DNA of 64,000 bases from Nitrosospira sp. NpAV. Lineage in GTDB: Bacteria; Pseudomonadota; Gammaproteobacteria; Burkholderiales; Nitrosomonadaceae. This document shows positions 18,212 through 27,092 of this stretch, one piece after another. The notes under the pieces were generated by a model. The model worked only from the letters and a program-made list of their open reading frames with translations. It was not told where the DNA came from and did no database searches. Where the stretch lies: contig NZ_JXQM01000006.1 of the NCBI RefSeq assembly GCF_000832065.1, forward strand, positions 61,783-125,782, read 5' to 3'. Position 1 is the stretch's first letter, and every line of letters begins with the position of its first letter. The translations under genes and the position numbers were made by a program.

Positions 18212-19733
18212 AAACCTTCTGGCTGCGCAGCGGGCCGTCGCGATTGACAGGGGAATCTTTCAGCTCATCCCCCCGCAGTTCGACTTCCACGCCGTTACGC
18301 GCCGTGGAAACGGCCACATTTTCCAAGCCGGCCACATTGATACGCGCACCGCTGGCGATATGAACGCGGGCGGCATCAGAGACGGGCGCACCGAACATCT
18401 GCGTGATCGGATCATTGGTAAATAGCAACCCTGGATTGTCCAGGGCGATGAAATTCACTTCACCCGCCGGCGCATTGATCACCGCGCTGCCTTCCATCCG
18501 TACATCCTGCCCCACCACTTTCACCTGGGAGGGGAGCACCAGTCCGGTGCCGGTCAGTCCATCCAGCACGCCGGTATTGTCGGATACGTCCGGCAATACC
18601 TCGGTCAGGCTGCCAGCGCCGAGTACCGCGCGGCCACCCCGCGTGGAATTGTCCTGACCCGTCGCCGCATCCTTCGCCAGCAGGTATACCGAGCCATTGG
18701 CAATCACCGAAGTCGTCGCCCGCGCGATGCCCTGCTGGTTGACCGCATACCCCACCATGGTGATGTTGCCGCGCGGCGTGCTCAGCTCGCCCAGATTGGT
18801 GACATGGCCGAGCTTGTCCAGGGCAGACTCTTTCAGCGCCACGGTCTGGCCGTCCAGCTTGCCATCCTTGACGCCGCTGTTGGCGGTTTCGAAATCAGCA
18901 AGGCCCACCGGGCTATCCACTTCCACCAGCAGGCCGCGCACATTGGAATCTATCGGCAGAGCCGACGCCGAGCGCAAAAATACCTTAGTGCCCGCTGCCG
19001 CGATCACCTGTCCGTCAGGCGATTCCACCGTGCCTTTGTTGATCACGGTCGGCGCGATCAGCATCACCCGGCCCTGGCTGCCCGCCGTGATGCGCGCGCC
19101 CTCGAACACCTTGATGAAGCCGCCTGTGCCCTCGAATTGCGGGCTCGTCTTCTGTGGAGTCAGGAAGGAATTGAGGATGAAGCTGTCGGCGATATCCAGG
19201 CTGCTGGCGGTGAAGCTGCCGAGATTCACCTGCGAGGAACCCATGAAGGCGATGCCATTGGTATTGACCAGGATGATATTCGCATTCTGGCCCGCCGCCT
19301 GGCTGATGATGCCGGCGATCACGCTGGGATCGTTGTCCCAGACACGGTTGAGCGTGGTGAAGTTCGCGCCTTGCACCAGGTTCTGCGCGGCGAGGCTCTC
19401 AACCTGCTGGAACTGCACCGAGTGGCCGGGGCTGACGTTAAAGCTTTCCCAATTGAGAATGGCCTTGTCGCCCACCTGGTTGACAATGGCCTGGTGGTCG
19501 TGGACGTGATAATTCGCCTGCCCGGCCGTGACGAAATCCGGTACCCCGCCGCCGCAACTGCCGCCCGCGCAAGGCACCGGCAACTCCGCCTGCGCAGATG
19601 CGCCCAGCAGCAGGCCGGTCAGCAGCAGTGTCGCGCCGCTTGCCGCCTTGCCACGGCTGCGTGCGGTTTCCGCCGCGGGAACGCGCATGCCCAGGGCAGC
19701 GCTAAAAATGAGTCTGTATAGTTTGCGATTCAT
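17916..19733 (-). CDS. Filamentous haemagglutinin (TpsA), N-terminal secretion domain
   Basis: This is the 5' part of the same gene. It starts with an extended signal peptide (ESPR: MNRKLYRLIFSAALGMRVPAAE) and a second hydrophobic segment ending GASAQA at about residue 49. The TPS secretion domain follows (about 60-300), with VNQVGDKAILNWESFNVSPGHSVQF, NIILVNTNGIAFMGSSQVNLGSF and SIDI-like SLDIADSFI. The canonical NPNGI is NTNGI here. Real sequence runs to about residue 550 (STEGG); the last 55 residues are frameshifted and read into nonsense. The ATG is preceded by GGAGCTGGAGACAAT. On its own this product would be a secreted, truncated beta-helix without most of the adhesin. Confidence 0.88.
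   Translation of the reverse strand: MNRKLYRLIFSAALGMRVPAAETARSRGKAASGATLLLTGLLLGASAQAELPVPCAGGSCGGGVPDFVTAGQANYHVHDHQAIVNQVGDKAILNWESFNVSPGHSVQFQQVESLAAQNLVQGANFTTLNRVWDNDPSVIAGIISQAAGQNANIILVNTNGIAFMGSSQVNLGSFTASSLDIADSFILNSFLTPQKTSPQFEGTGGFIKVFEGARITAGSQGRVMLIAPTVINKGTVESPDGQVIAAAGTKVFLRSASALPIDSNVRGLLVEVDSPVGLADFETANSGVKDGKLDGQTVALKESALDKLGHVTNLGELSTPRGNITMVGYAVNQQGIARATTSVIANGSVYLLAKDAATGQDNSTRGGRAVLGAGSLTEVLPDVSDNTGVLDGLTGTGLVLPSQVKVVGQDVRMEGSAVINAPAGEVNFIALDNPGLLFTNDPITQMFGAPVSDAARVHIASGARINVAGLENVAVSTARNGVEVELRGDELKDSPVNRDGPLRSQKVFVDINRALANANAGKPTLIAKDSLQSYQARLERNVAERSTEGGDRARELSGRGHYRIRRGDRPVGRQPELHPGQRAYHAAHVPRRIDRHRQCPRRRAL
18083..18090 (-). repeat. G8 homopolymer at the tpsA frameshift
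   Basis: Eight C on the plus strand (G8 in the coding sense). Seven G would read S-T-E-G-G-T-V-R-V and join both halves of the haemagglutinin in frame; eight G ends the protein early. This is either a slippage-prone (phase-variable) tract, a fixed mutation or a sequencing error. Confidence 0.85.
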
Positions 19734-19946
19734 ATTGTCTCCAGCTCCTTCAGATATTGCACCGGGTAAACCCTATATCTGCGCATGGCGCTTTAGTTAT
19801 CATTTTCTTTCTAAAAAAAACGTATGAAGCCGTATCCCGTGCCTGTCTTGCACGACCACCTTAATCTCCCGGCCTTTCAGCATGATGGCGTTTATCCTGA
19901 ATCGTACGGCTCACGGTACTCTCGCCTCGATTCAGTCAATTCCCCA

Positions 19947-21146
19947 TCACCATGCCTGCCGCACCAGAAAATGCACGCGCTTATCGCCCACTTTCGTTCT
20001 ATTCACCTCTTCCAGCGCCACCGCCCAGCTGAATTCCGCCGTTAAACCGTGCCGGGCTTTGAGACGCAAGCCCGTTCCGGTGCCGAGCAAATTGAAATGG
20101 TCGATCTGTCCGGGCAATGGCTGCTTCACCCGCACATAACCCCCGTCTATGAAAGCCAGCAGATGGAATTCTTCCAGCGCAGGGGTCAGATGCTTGGCAT
20201 AATTGGGCGTGAAAGCTTCCAGTCCCCCTGTGGCACTATCGTCACCCAATGCCGCGACTTCGAAATAGCCTCGCACGGTACTTATCCCGCCGACGATGGA
20301 TTGCTCGTTATTGATCAGCGGTTGGTCCGCGATCTGCCAGCTGGCGCGCCCATGCAAGCCCCATCCCTGGCGAAAAGTTTCGGTATGGGAAAAATTGCCG
20401 CGCAGAAACACGTAATTGGAGTGTGCCTTGAAACGCTTGTTGGCAAACTCCGCGTCGTCCCCGACCAGCCCGCGCACATGGAAATTCAGCGATAATCCAA
20501 GTTTGGTGGTGCGCTTTTCTCCCAGCCAGGTGCCATCCCACCCTACGGTGAAAGGCATATAGCTGACGGGTGTATTGAAGTTGCCACCGTCCAGAAGATT
20601 CACTGACTGGCCAAAATTCTTGTAGTCCACTCCCAGCGTTGCGGTATGGAAAAATGTTTGACTTCCCGGCAGCGGCAGGATGTAGCGCCCTCCGACTATC
20701 AGGCCGTTGCCCAGTACATTGAGCGTGCCCACCGAAGCCACGTCGGACGCGGAATAGACGCTATACAAGGCGAGAAAGCCACCGAGCGCCATGGGCATGG
20801 TATAGTTGCCTGAAATGACCTTGCTCTGGTCGGGATTCTCCGGCGTGATCAGCGCGGTCACGCCGAGACTATGTTGCTTGTGCCACAGATTGTCCCAGCT
20901 CATATTCGCGCTGAGCCGTGTCAGTGTCGTATTCGGAATCTGGCGGCTGTTCAGTTCTATACTGCCGTGTAGCGGCAACTGATCCTTCACCTTCAGATCG
21001 ACTTCCACCGTGCCGGGTGTTTTACCTGCCCGTAAAACAGGCGTGACCCCGCGATCGGCCGTGCGATTCAGGGTTGCAAGCTGCTTCTGCATTGACTCCA
21101 CACACCTGATTGAGCTTTCATGGTGGGAGCGTGCGCTCTTGCCCAA
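19947..21146 (-). CDS. FhaC/ShlB-type TpsB transporter, N-terminally truncated
   Basis: A 399-residue remnant of a two-partner-secretion outer-membrane transporter. The part from about MQKQLATLNRTADRGV onward is genuine: the end of POTRA2 (VEVDLKVKDQLPLHGSIELNSRQIPNTTLTRL) and then the 16-stranded barrel with VGGRYILPLPG, VGGISTVRGYFE (VRGY motif) and FLLAFIDGGYVRV-like strands, ending VHFLVRQAW with a C-terminal aromatic residue. Full FhaC-type proteins are about 550-600 residues with a signal peptide and two POTRA domains. Here the signal peptide and POTRA1 are absent, and the first 18 codons are antisense to a desaturase remnant. The product would not be exported, so it is probably a pseudogene. 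It lies 213 bp upstream of tpsA in the same direction. Confidence 0.85.
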   Translation of the reverse strand: MGKSARSHHESSIRCVESMQKQLATLNRTADRGVTPVLRAGKTPGTVEVDLKVKDQLPLHGSIELNSRQIPNTTLTRLSANMSWDNLWHKQHSLGVTALITPENPDQSKVISGNYTMPMALGGFLALYSVYSASDVASVGTLNVLGNGLIVGGRYILPLPGSQTFFHTATLGVDYKNFGQSVNLLDGGNFNTPVSYMPFTVGWDGTWLGEKRTTKLGLSLNFHVRGLVGDDAEFANKRFKAHSNYVFLRGNFSHTETFRQGWGLHGRASWQIADQPLINNEQSIVGGISTVRGYFEVAALGDDSATGGLEAFTPNYAKHLTPALEEFHLLAFIDGGYVRVKQPLPGQIDHFNLLGTGTGLRLKARHGLTAEFSWAVALEEVNRTKVGDKRVHFLVRQAW

Positions 21147-21351
21147 CCTGAATTTTACCTTGCACCATTACCATCATATGTATCCCGGCCTCTCGTTCTC
21201 AACTTTGCCTCTTGTACATCGTATGTACATGGAAGCCGGGCTTGTACATAAAGAAAGTGTGTTGCACGGGTATGGCGACTTCTTCCGGCGGCGTGTACTA
21301 AAATCGCAACCTTCTTCATTTCAAGATAGATCCAGCGTCAACGTGGATTGA
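21100..21351 (+). pseudogene. 3' remnant of a fatty acid desaturase gene
   Basis: On the plus strand, the frame reading THLIELSWWERALLPNLN and then FTLHHYHHMYPGLSFSTLP looks like the C-terminal end of a membrane fatty acid desaturase. It has an HxxHH third histidine box (HHYHH), the following YPG..F..LP segment, a LVHRMYMEAGL stretch and a stop at 21351. The rest of the desaturase, with two more histidine boxes and its membrane helices, is absent: left of about 21100 the plus strand is antisense to tpsB. It has no start signal of its own. The remnant and the truncated tpsB meet head to head, so one rearrangement probably removed both 5' parts. The identification rests on a motif of about 50 residues. 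Confidence 0.6.
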
Positions 21352-21380
21352 TGCGAAGTGAGTTTCGGTCTGTGCGCGGT

Positions 21381-22799
21381 TTATCGTTTTATCAATTTAA
21401 CCTTAAGGTTCACGGGTTCCATCGTGAATTTGAATCTTTCTTCGATTGATATCTGGTCCGCCCGCTCCATAATAAAGTTTCGACCTAGCATCGAAGCCAG
21501 CATTTTAATCTGAAGCAACGCCAGATAGCGGCCCGGGCATAACCGGGGTCCTGCCCCAAACGGCATTACGATGCGCTTGGCCGATGCCGCCATCTCGGCA
21601 TGATTACCTGTCCCATCCCATCGCTTTGGATCGAATCGTTGCGGTTCCGGGAAGTTTTGTGAATCTAACCCCCCAAGTCGCATGAGAGCAAGGATCGGAG
21701 TGCCTTTAGCCACTCGCACACGACCCACCGTTGTGTCGCATTTCGCCTCAAGAAAGACAACCGGTCCCGACGGTTTCAAACGCATCGCCTCCTGCGCTAC
21801 TGCCTCGATATACCGGAGCGATGAGATACGGCCAAAATCCTGTAACACGGTCTGATCCTCAAGCACGGCGGCAGCCTCAGCCTGCACCGCGGCCTGGACA
21901 TCATCATCCTCGCAAAGAAAGTAACTGATCCACGCGAATACATTCGCAGTGCTATCCGCTCCAACAAGCAGGGTCGTGAAGACGTTGCCATAAACATCTT
22001 CATCCGTGAACTCTGAATCCGGCTGATCGCGTACGGCAACAAATGCTTCAATCAGATTGCGCGGCTGATCGAACAGCGAAGGGTCGGCATTCATACGAGC
22101 CCTTGTTTGTGCTATGAAAGCATCAACTTTGTCGCGCAAGGTACGAAGGTTGTTATCAAGCGCATGATCCGACGGTAACTTGAAGTAGCGCCAGTAAGGA
22201 AAAGGCGTATTGAGCCGACGATTGATGGCCGGGAAGATCATATCCAGAGATCTTTGGAGTGCGGCATCCTCCCCATCTATGGTATTGATCTCGCTCCCAA
22301 ATGCTAAACCAGCGGTAACATCGAGGGAGTAACACATGAGATCCGCCAGAATGTCAAAGGATTCTCCCTGCTCCGCCGCTCGCAGCCAGCGCCGCCGTAG
22401 CCGTTCGGTAATTTTAACGAGGCTGGGAAAATAATTACGCAGATGGGCGGGGTCGAACGCGCGCATTGTCAGTTTTCGCTGCCGATACCATTGCTCCCCC
22501 TCCGCCGATAACACGCCTGAAATTCCCATATCTCCAAAGACGGTTTCAATTGAGGAGAAACGGCGGAATGTTTCCGGTCGCGCCCGGAGAATCTCGGAAA
22601 CCGCCCGCCAGTCTGAAACCACCAGAGCGGTGTGGGACGCCACCTTCAAGCGGTAGAAATCACCATACTTCCGGGACCAATCTTCAAGGATCAGATGAAG
22701 CCGCGTTGCCTCAAGCTGCAGCAGGTTTCCGAGTACGGGAACTCCAGGAGGCAGCGGCAGGCTCTGTAAATCCGTGGCTGTTTCGAATTGAGTTTTCAT
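21381..22799 (-). CDS. Cytochrome P450
   Basis: A 472-residue cytochrome P450 monooxygenase. I chose the ATG at 22797-22799 because GGAGATATAGC precedes it; the frame is open 26 codons further. It begins with a proline-rich hinge (LPLPPGVPVLGNLLQL) and has no signal peptide or membrane anchor. The I-helix has LLVGADSTANVFAWISYFL (the usual AGxDTT is GADST), the K-helix ExxR is EAMR, and the haem loop is FGAGPRLCPG with Cys421 as the thiolate ligand. It resembles bacterial P450s that hydroxylate fatty acids or terpenoids. The substrate cannot be told from sequence. It converges with the desaturase remnant and is divergent from the exosortase-associated acyltransferase. Confidence 0.93.
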   Translation of the reverse strand: MKTQFETATDLQSLPLPPGVPVLGNLLQLEATRLHLILEDWSRKYGDFYRLKVASHTALVVSDWRAVSEILRARPETFRRFSSIETVFGDMGISGVLSAEGEQWYRQRKLTMRAFDPAHLRNYFPSLVKITERLRRRWLRAAEQGESFDILADLMCYSLDVTAGLAFGSEINTIDGEDAALQRSLDMIFPAINRRLNTPFPYWRYFKLPSDHALDNNLRTLRDKVDAFIAQTRARMNADPSLFDQPRNLIEAFVAVRDQPDSEFTDEDVYGNVFTTLLVGADSTANVFAWISYFLCEDDDVQAAVQAEAAAVLEDQTVLQDFGRISSLRYIEAVAQEAMRLKPSGPVVFLEAKCDTTVGRVRVAKGTPILALMRLGGLDSQNFPEPQRFDPKRWDGTGNHAEMAASAKRIVMPFGAGPRLCPGRYLALLQIKMLASMLGRNFIMERADQISIEERFKFTMEPVNLKVKLIKR

Positions 22800-23199
22800 T
22801 GCTATATCTCCAGAGTAAACAAGGATGCGGCCCACATGCGCCGCGAAGTCCGGCCCCCATCTTTCATCAGGCTGCAAAAAGCTTAACTATTTATTTTTAT
22901 GGTCGTAATCGGCGGGCAGCTCACTCACCAACACAATTTTGGATTGGTTTCCTCAATGCCTGGCCAATGGCGAGAAGGAAAACCGTCTTTGGGGCTCAGC
23001 GAAATGCCTAGCCGCGCTTGGATCTCCCGCTTATCAAACGGTAGGGTTTGTAAATATGCTCAAGCCGGGCTATGCTCATAATAATGTGTGACAATCGGCA
23101 AGCTGGTTTCGCCAAAGAACACAAACTGGATTGCAATATTAATAAGAACTCGGAAAAGCTGGAAGTGCCCGAATAACGGTATTTCAGGAGTACGCTGGC
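22800..23199. other. Intergenic region between divergent P450 and acyltransferase genes
   Basis: 400 bases, AT-richer than the flanks, with no gene I can support. A 60-codon open frame at 22899-23081 lacks a ribosome-binding site and any recognisable motif. It presumably holds both divergent promoters. GGAG at 23188-23191 serves the acyltransferase start. Confidence 0.5.
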
Positions 23200-23937
23200 A
23201 TGTTTTTACCTAAAATCTTTAATCTTGGCAATGCTTTCAAACAATATTTTGAAATCGTACCGGCTTACTCGGAGGCATTGAAAGATGAAGTATATCGCGT
23301 GCGGCACCAGGTTTATTGCGAAGATCTGAAATTTGAGCCGATGCGGCCGGATAGACGTGAAATCGATGAATATGATGCTCGTTCGCTGCATCTTTTGATA
23401 CGCAACGTAAATACACATGAATCCATCGGTTGTACCCGCATTGTCCGCACCAATCCGGAGAATCCACAGCATCCTCTGCCTTTCGAGATAGCCTGTACCC
23501 ATGCGCTGGACCTTTCAATCACCGATCCGGCGAAATTGCCGCGTCAGAGTGTTGCCGAAGTGTCACGGCTCGCAGTCATCTCCCGCTACCGCAGGCGGAA
23601 AGGTGAGGCCACTAAAACCGTCGGCATTTCGGATGAGGATTTCGGAACACCCGATCTCCCGCGCTTTCCCTACATTCCGATCGGCCTTTACATCGGCACT
23701 ATCGAGTTGGCGCGCCTGAATGGAATTGACACGCTGTTCGTTCTGACAGAGGAGCGCCAGGCGGCTCATTTTGGTAAGCTGGGTGTCGAGATTCAAACCA
23801 TCGGAAGCCCGGTTGAGCATCACGGTAAACGTATACCCTCAATGATGAGTATCAGCGGCATCATCACTAATATGCGACGCATGTTTCGTTCGCTTTACCG
23901 TACCATCGCGACAGATATAGAAGACGGCACGCCATAA
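23200..23937 (+). CDS. PEP-CTERM/exosortase system-associated acyltransferase
   Basis: A 245-residue GNAT-fold protein of the PEP-CTERM/exosortase-associated acyltransferase family, related to autoinducer (LuxI-like) synthases and N-acyl amino acid synthases. Family features are an early YRVRHQVYCEDLKFEP segment, then EIDEYDARSLHLLIRN, a GCTRIVR strand, AEVSRLAVISRYRRRKGE (S-R-x-x-V) and the late GLYIGTIELARLNGIDTLFVLTE. ATG 23200 follows TTTCAGGAGTACGCTGGC. Such genes sit in exosortase genomes and are thought to acylate a small molecule or amino acid. No exosortase is next to it here. The divergent P450 and the desaturase remnant are other acyl-chain-type enzymes. Confidence 0.88.
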   Translation: MFLPKIFNLGNAFKQYFEIVPAYSEALKDEVYRVRHQVYCEDLKFEPMRPDRREIDEYDARSLHLLIRNVNTHESIGCTRIVRTNPENPQHPLPFEIACTHALDLSITDPAKLPRQSVAEVSRLAVISRYRRRKGEATKTVGISDEDFGTPDLPRFPYIPIGLYIGTIELARLNGIDTLFVLTEERQAAHFGKLGVEIQTIGSPVEHHGKRIPSMMSISGIITNMRRMFRSLYRTIATDIEDGTP

Positions 23938-24209
23938 CAATTCTTTGCGAACGAGCTCAAGCAAAGCTTATAGAGTAGGTCGCAAATTGGGACTTGCATG
24001 GCCCGCATATCAATCCCACCCCCAATCAAGCTTCATTACAGCTTTCCAGCAAGCTCCCGCAGCAGGCACGGCTCATCGCATGTCTTTTGCAGCAATAAGT
24101 GACTCTTCTCCATGAGACTCCATATATCCCTATTGTGTTCAAGGCTATTGAGGTTCACACTCATGCATGGGTAGGCCCAACAAACTGCAATAAAAACAGG
24201 GAGAGTCAA

Positions 24210-25412
24210 ATGAGAAAAAGTTTCTGCTTGACGCTATGCGGTGCGGCTGGTTTATTTCTTCTGTGTTTCAGTGCCTGGGCGAGCGAGAGCGTTGGTTCCG
24301 AGCTCAGCGAGGCACGGCAAGTGGCTCAGTATAACTACGTCATTCATATCCTGGCGATGTTGCTGGTAGGTTTCGGTTTTCTCATGGTGTTCGTGCGCAG
24401 ATACGGATTTGGCGCCACGACCGGAACGTATTTGGTAGTGGCAGTGGGCCTCCCCCTTTACATGCTCCTGCGCGCGAATGGAATCCTGGGACACGAAATC
24501 GCGCCAAACACTGTCCAGGCTCTGCTTTTCGCTGAATTCGCAGTAGCAACCGCTTTGATTGCCATGGGGGCCGTACTGGGTCGCTTACGGGTTTTCCAGT
24601 ATGCCTTACTGGCGCTTTTCCTGGTTCCCGCTTATCTGATGAACGAATACCTGGTACTGGACAACGGGATGGGCCTGACGGAGGGTTATCAGGACACTGC
24701 CGGGTCGGTCATTATTCACGCCTTTGGTGCCTATTTTGGCTTGGGATTATCGCTTGCTTTGACCACTCCCCGGCAACGTAGTCAACCGATTGAATCCGAC
24801 GAGACTTCTGATCGTTTCGCGATGGTGGGTTCAATGGTACTGTGGCTTTTCTGGCCCAGTTTCGCCACTGCTATCGTACCTTTTGAGCAGATGCCGCAGA
24901 CGGTCGTCAATACTGTGCTGGCACTTTGCGGAGCAACCCTCAGCACCTATTTCCTGAGTACCTATTTCCACAAAGGCAAGACATCGATGGTCGACATGGC
25001 GAATGCGGCACTGGCCGGGGGAGTAGCCATTGGATCGACATGTAATATCGTATCTCCTTCAGGCGCTTTCGCAATCGGTCTGTTGGCGGGTACCGTCAGT
25101 GTCATCGGGTACGTATTTATTCAGCCAGCATTGGAAAGACGCTTCAAAATTGTTGACACCTGCGGCGTCCATAATCTGCATGGAATGCCCGGATTATTGG
25201 GCGCATTGATTGCCATCATGGTAGTGCCGGGTATCGCCGCATCTCAGCTCATCGGCATTACCTTCAGCATAGTGTTCGCCTTCGTTAGCGGGCTCATCGC
25301 CGGTGCAGCGATCAAAGCCACAGGGACGACGCATCTTGCCTACGAAGACAGCGAGGAATTCACTCATGTCGCTCCTCCCGAAATCAAGGTTATGGGAGGA
25401 GGAGGGCATTAA
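24210..25412 (+). CDS. Rh-type ammonia/ammonium channel (Rh50-like)
   Basis: A 400-residue channel of the Amt/Mep/Rh superfamily, on the Rh rather than the AmtB branch. I chose the ATG at 24210 because AGGGAGAG precedes it and it opens a 24-residue signal peptide ending AWA; the frame extends 37 codons further back. Rh-type signatures are SVIIHAFGAYFGLGLSLAL (first pore His) and DTCGVHNLHGMPGLLGAL (second pore His), with DMANAALAGGVAIGSTCNIV between. About 11-12 membrane helices are apparent. The characterised N. europaea Rh50 conducts NH3/NH4+ and has a solved structure. In an ammonia oxidiser it would feed or balance ammonia uptake. It is a single gene; no glnK is adjacent. Confidence 0.92.
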   Translation: MRKSFCLTLCGAAGLFLLCFSAWASESVGSELSEARQVAQYNYVIHILAMLLVGFGFLMVFVRRYGFGATTGTYLVVAVGLPLYMLLRANGILGHEIAPNTVQALLFAEFAVATALIAMGAVLGRLRVFQYALLALFLVPAYLMNEYLVLDNGMGLTEGYQDTAGSVIIHAFGAYFGLGLSLALTTPRQRSQPIESDETSDRFAMVGSMVLWLFWPSFATAIVPFEQMPQTVVNTVLALCGATLSTYFLSTYFHKGKTSMVDMANAALAGGVAIGSTCNIVSPSGAFAIGLLAGTVSVIGYVFIQPALERRFKIVDTCGVHNLHGMPGLLGALIAIMVVPGIAASQLIGITFSIVFAFVSGLIAGAAIKATGTTHLAYEDSEEFTHVAPPEIKVMGGGGH

Positions 25413-25500
25413 ATAAAGACACGAACCCGGGCAACCCTGAACAAGCGCCGCCAGGGCGAAGCGGATGACTGCTGAATTTTCGGTAGCGCAGGGACAATCG

Positions 25501-26952
25501 CTACATCAGAATGACATCATATTGTTCCTGCGTGTAGGTGGCTTCCACCTGCAGGCTGATTGGCTTGGCGATAAAATCGCCAAGTTGAGCCAGGCTTTGG
25601 GACTCCTCGTCGAGAAATAGGTCGATGACTTGTTGTGAGGCCAGAATGCGAAACTCGCGGGCATCAAATTGGCGGGATTCGCGCAATAATTCACGCAGGA
25701 TTTCGTAGCACATCGTCTGCGCCGTTCTGACTTCGCTGCGCCCCTGGCAGGTCGGACACGTCTCGCACAGAATGTGGGCAAGACTTTCCCGAGTGCGTTT
25801 GCGCGTCATTTCCACCAACCCGAGTGCGGTGAAACCATTGACAGTCATGCGCGTCCGGTCTTTCATCAGGGATTTTTTGAATTCGGTAAGTACGGCATTT
25901 TTATGCTCCGCGCTTTCCATGTCGATAAAATCAATAATGATGATGCCACCCAAATTTCGCAGTCGCAGCTGGCGTGCGATGACTTGCGCCGCCTCCAGGT
26001 TGGTTTTGAAAATAGTGTCGTCGAAGCTGCGCACGCCGACGAACCCACCGGTATTGACATCCACGGTGGTAAGCGCTTCGGTCTGATCGATGATCAGGTA
26101 GCCACCGGATTTAAGGTTTACCCGTCGTGCCAAGCATTTCTCAATTTCATCTTCTACGCCGTACAAATCGAACAACGGACGCTCTCCGGCATAATGGTCA
26201 ATTCGTTCCGTCACATTGGCCATATAATCTTGCGCAAAAGCGATCAGTTTCTGAAAGGTTTCGCGCGAATCCACCAGAATACGCACCGTGCCGTCATCCA
26301 CAAAATCACGCAGCACGCGGTGGCTAAGATTCAAGTCCTGATAGAGCAGCCCAGGCATGCCGGTTAGGGATTTTTCCTCGATGTCATGCCACAGCCTATG
26401 CAAATATTCGATATCTGTCTGCAAATCCTGCTCGCTGGCAGCTTCCGCCATGGTGCGGATGATAAAGCCGCCCTTTTCACCGGGTGGCAGCAGATGTTTT
26501 AACTTTTCGCGTAACAACTTGCGCTCGGTTTCATCCTCGATACGCTGGGAAATTCCGATATGAGATACTTGCGGCAGATATACCAGCATCCGTCCGGCGA
26601 TACTCACCTGAGTGGATAGTCGCGCCCCCTTGGTGCTGATGGAGTCCTTGATAACCTGGACGAGTATATTTTTTCCCTCGTACAATAGTCTTTCGATGGG
26701 TTTATCGGCATCCTCGCTTTGGCGCAACCTCCAAATATCGGCCAGGTGGAGAAAGGCAGCACGCTCCAGGCCAATATCCACGAAAGCCGACTGCATCCCC
26801 GGCAGCACGCGGGTAACACGCCCATTGTAGATGTTCCCGACAATTCCGCGGCTGCTGGTGCGCTCGATATGCAGCTCTTGCACTGCACCCTGCTCCATCA
26901 CGGCGACACGGGTTTCCTGCGGCGTAACGTTAACAAGAATTTCGCTAGTCAT
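25501..26952 (-). CDS. rng: Ribonuclease G
   Basis: A 483-residue RNase E/G family endoribonuclease that matures the 5' end of 16S rRNA and decays some mRNAs. I chose the ATG at 26950-26952 (MTSEILVNVTPQETRVAV), the usual start; the frame is open 13 codons upstream. An N-terminal S1 domain (about 30-115, GIVGNIYNGRVTRVLPGMQSAFV) is followed by the catalytic domain with the metal-binding segment IIIIDFIDMES and the zinc-link CETCPTCQG. There is no RNase E-type C-terminal scaffold; length is close to E. coli RNase G (489). Last gene of the nadD-rsfS-rlmH-maf-rng series. Confidence 0.95.
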   Translation of the reverse strand: MTSEILVNVTPQETRVAVMEQGAVQELHIERTSSRGIVGNIYNGRVTRVLPGMQSAFVDIGLERAAFLHLADIWRLRQSEDADKPIERLLYEGKNILVQVIKDSISTKGARLSTQVSIAGRMLVYLPQVSHIGISQRIEDETERKLLREKLKHLLPPGEKGGFIIRTMAEAASEQDLQTDIEYLHRLWHDIEEKSLTGMPGLLYQDLNLSHRVLRDFVDDGTVRILVDSRETFQKLIAFAQDYMANVTERIDHYAGERPLFDLYGVEDEIEKCLARRVNLKSGGYLIIDQTEALTTVDVNTGGFVGVRSFDDTIFKTNLEAAQVIARQLRLRNLGGIIIIDFIDMESAEHKNAVLTEFKKSLMKDRTRMTVNGFTALGLVEMTRKRTRESLAHILCETCPTCQGRSEVRTAQTMCYEILRELLRESRQFDAREFRILASQQVIDLFLDEESQSLAQLGDFIAKPISLQVEATYTQEQYDVILM

Positions 26953-27092
26953 TAATCCCGAATCTGGTCGTTGACCGCTCATTTTTTCCACTCGGCGCCA
27001 TGTCGCATAAAGAGACTTCTTTCGCTATCGACCTTTATCCTTGGGTCGCCACAGGGCGAAACTCAGGATAATAGATTTTTCTATGATCTTTT

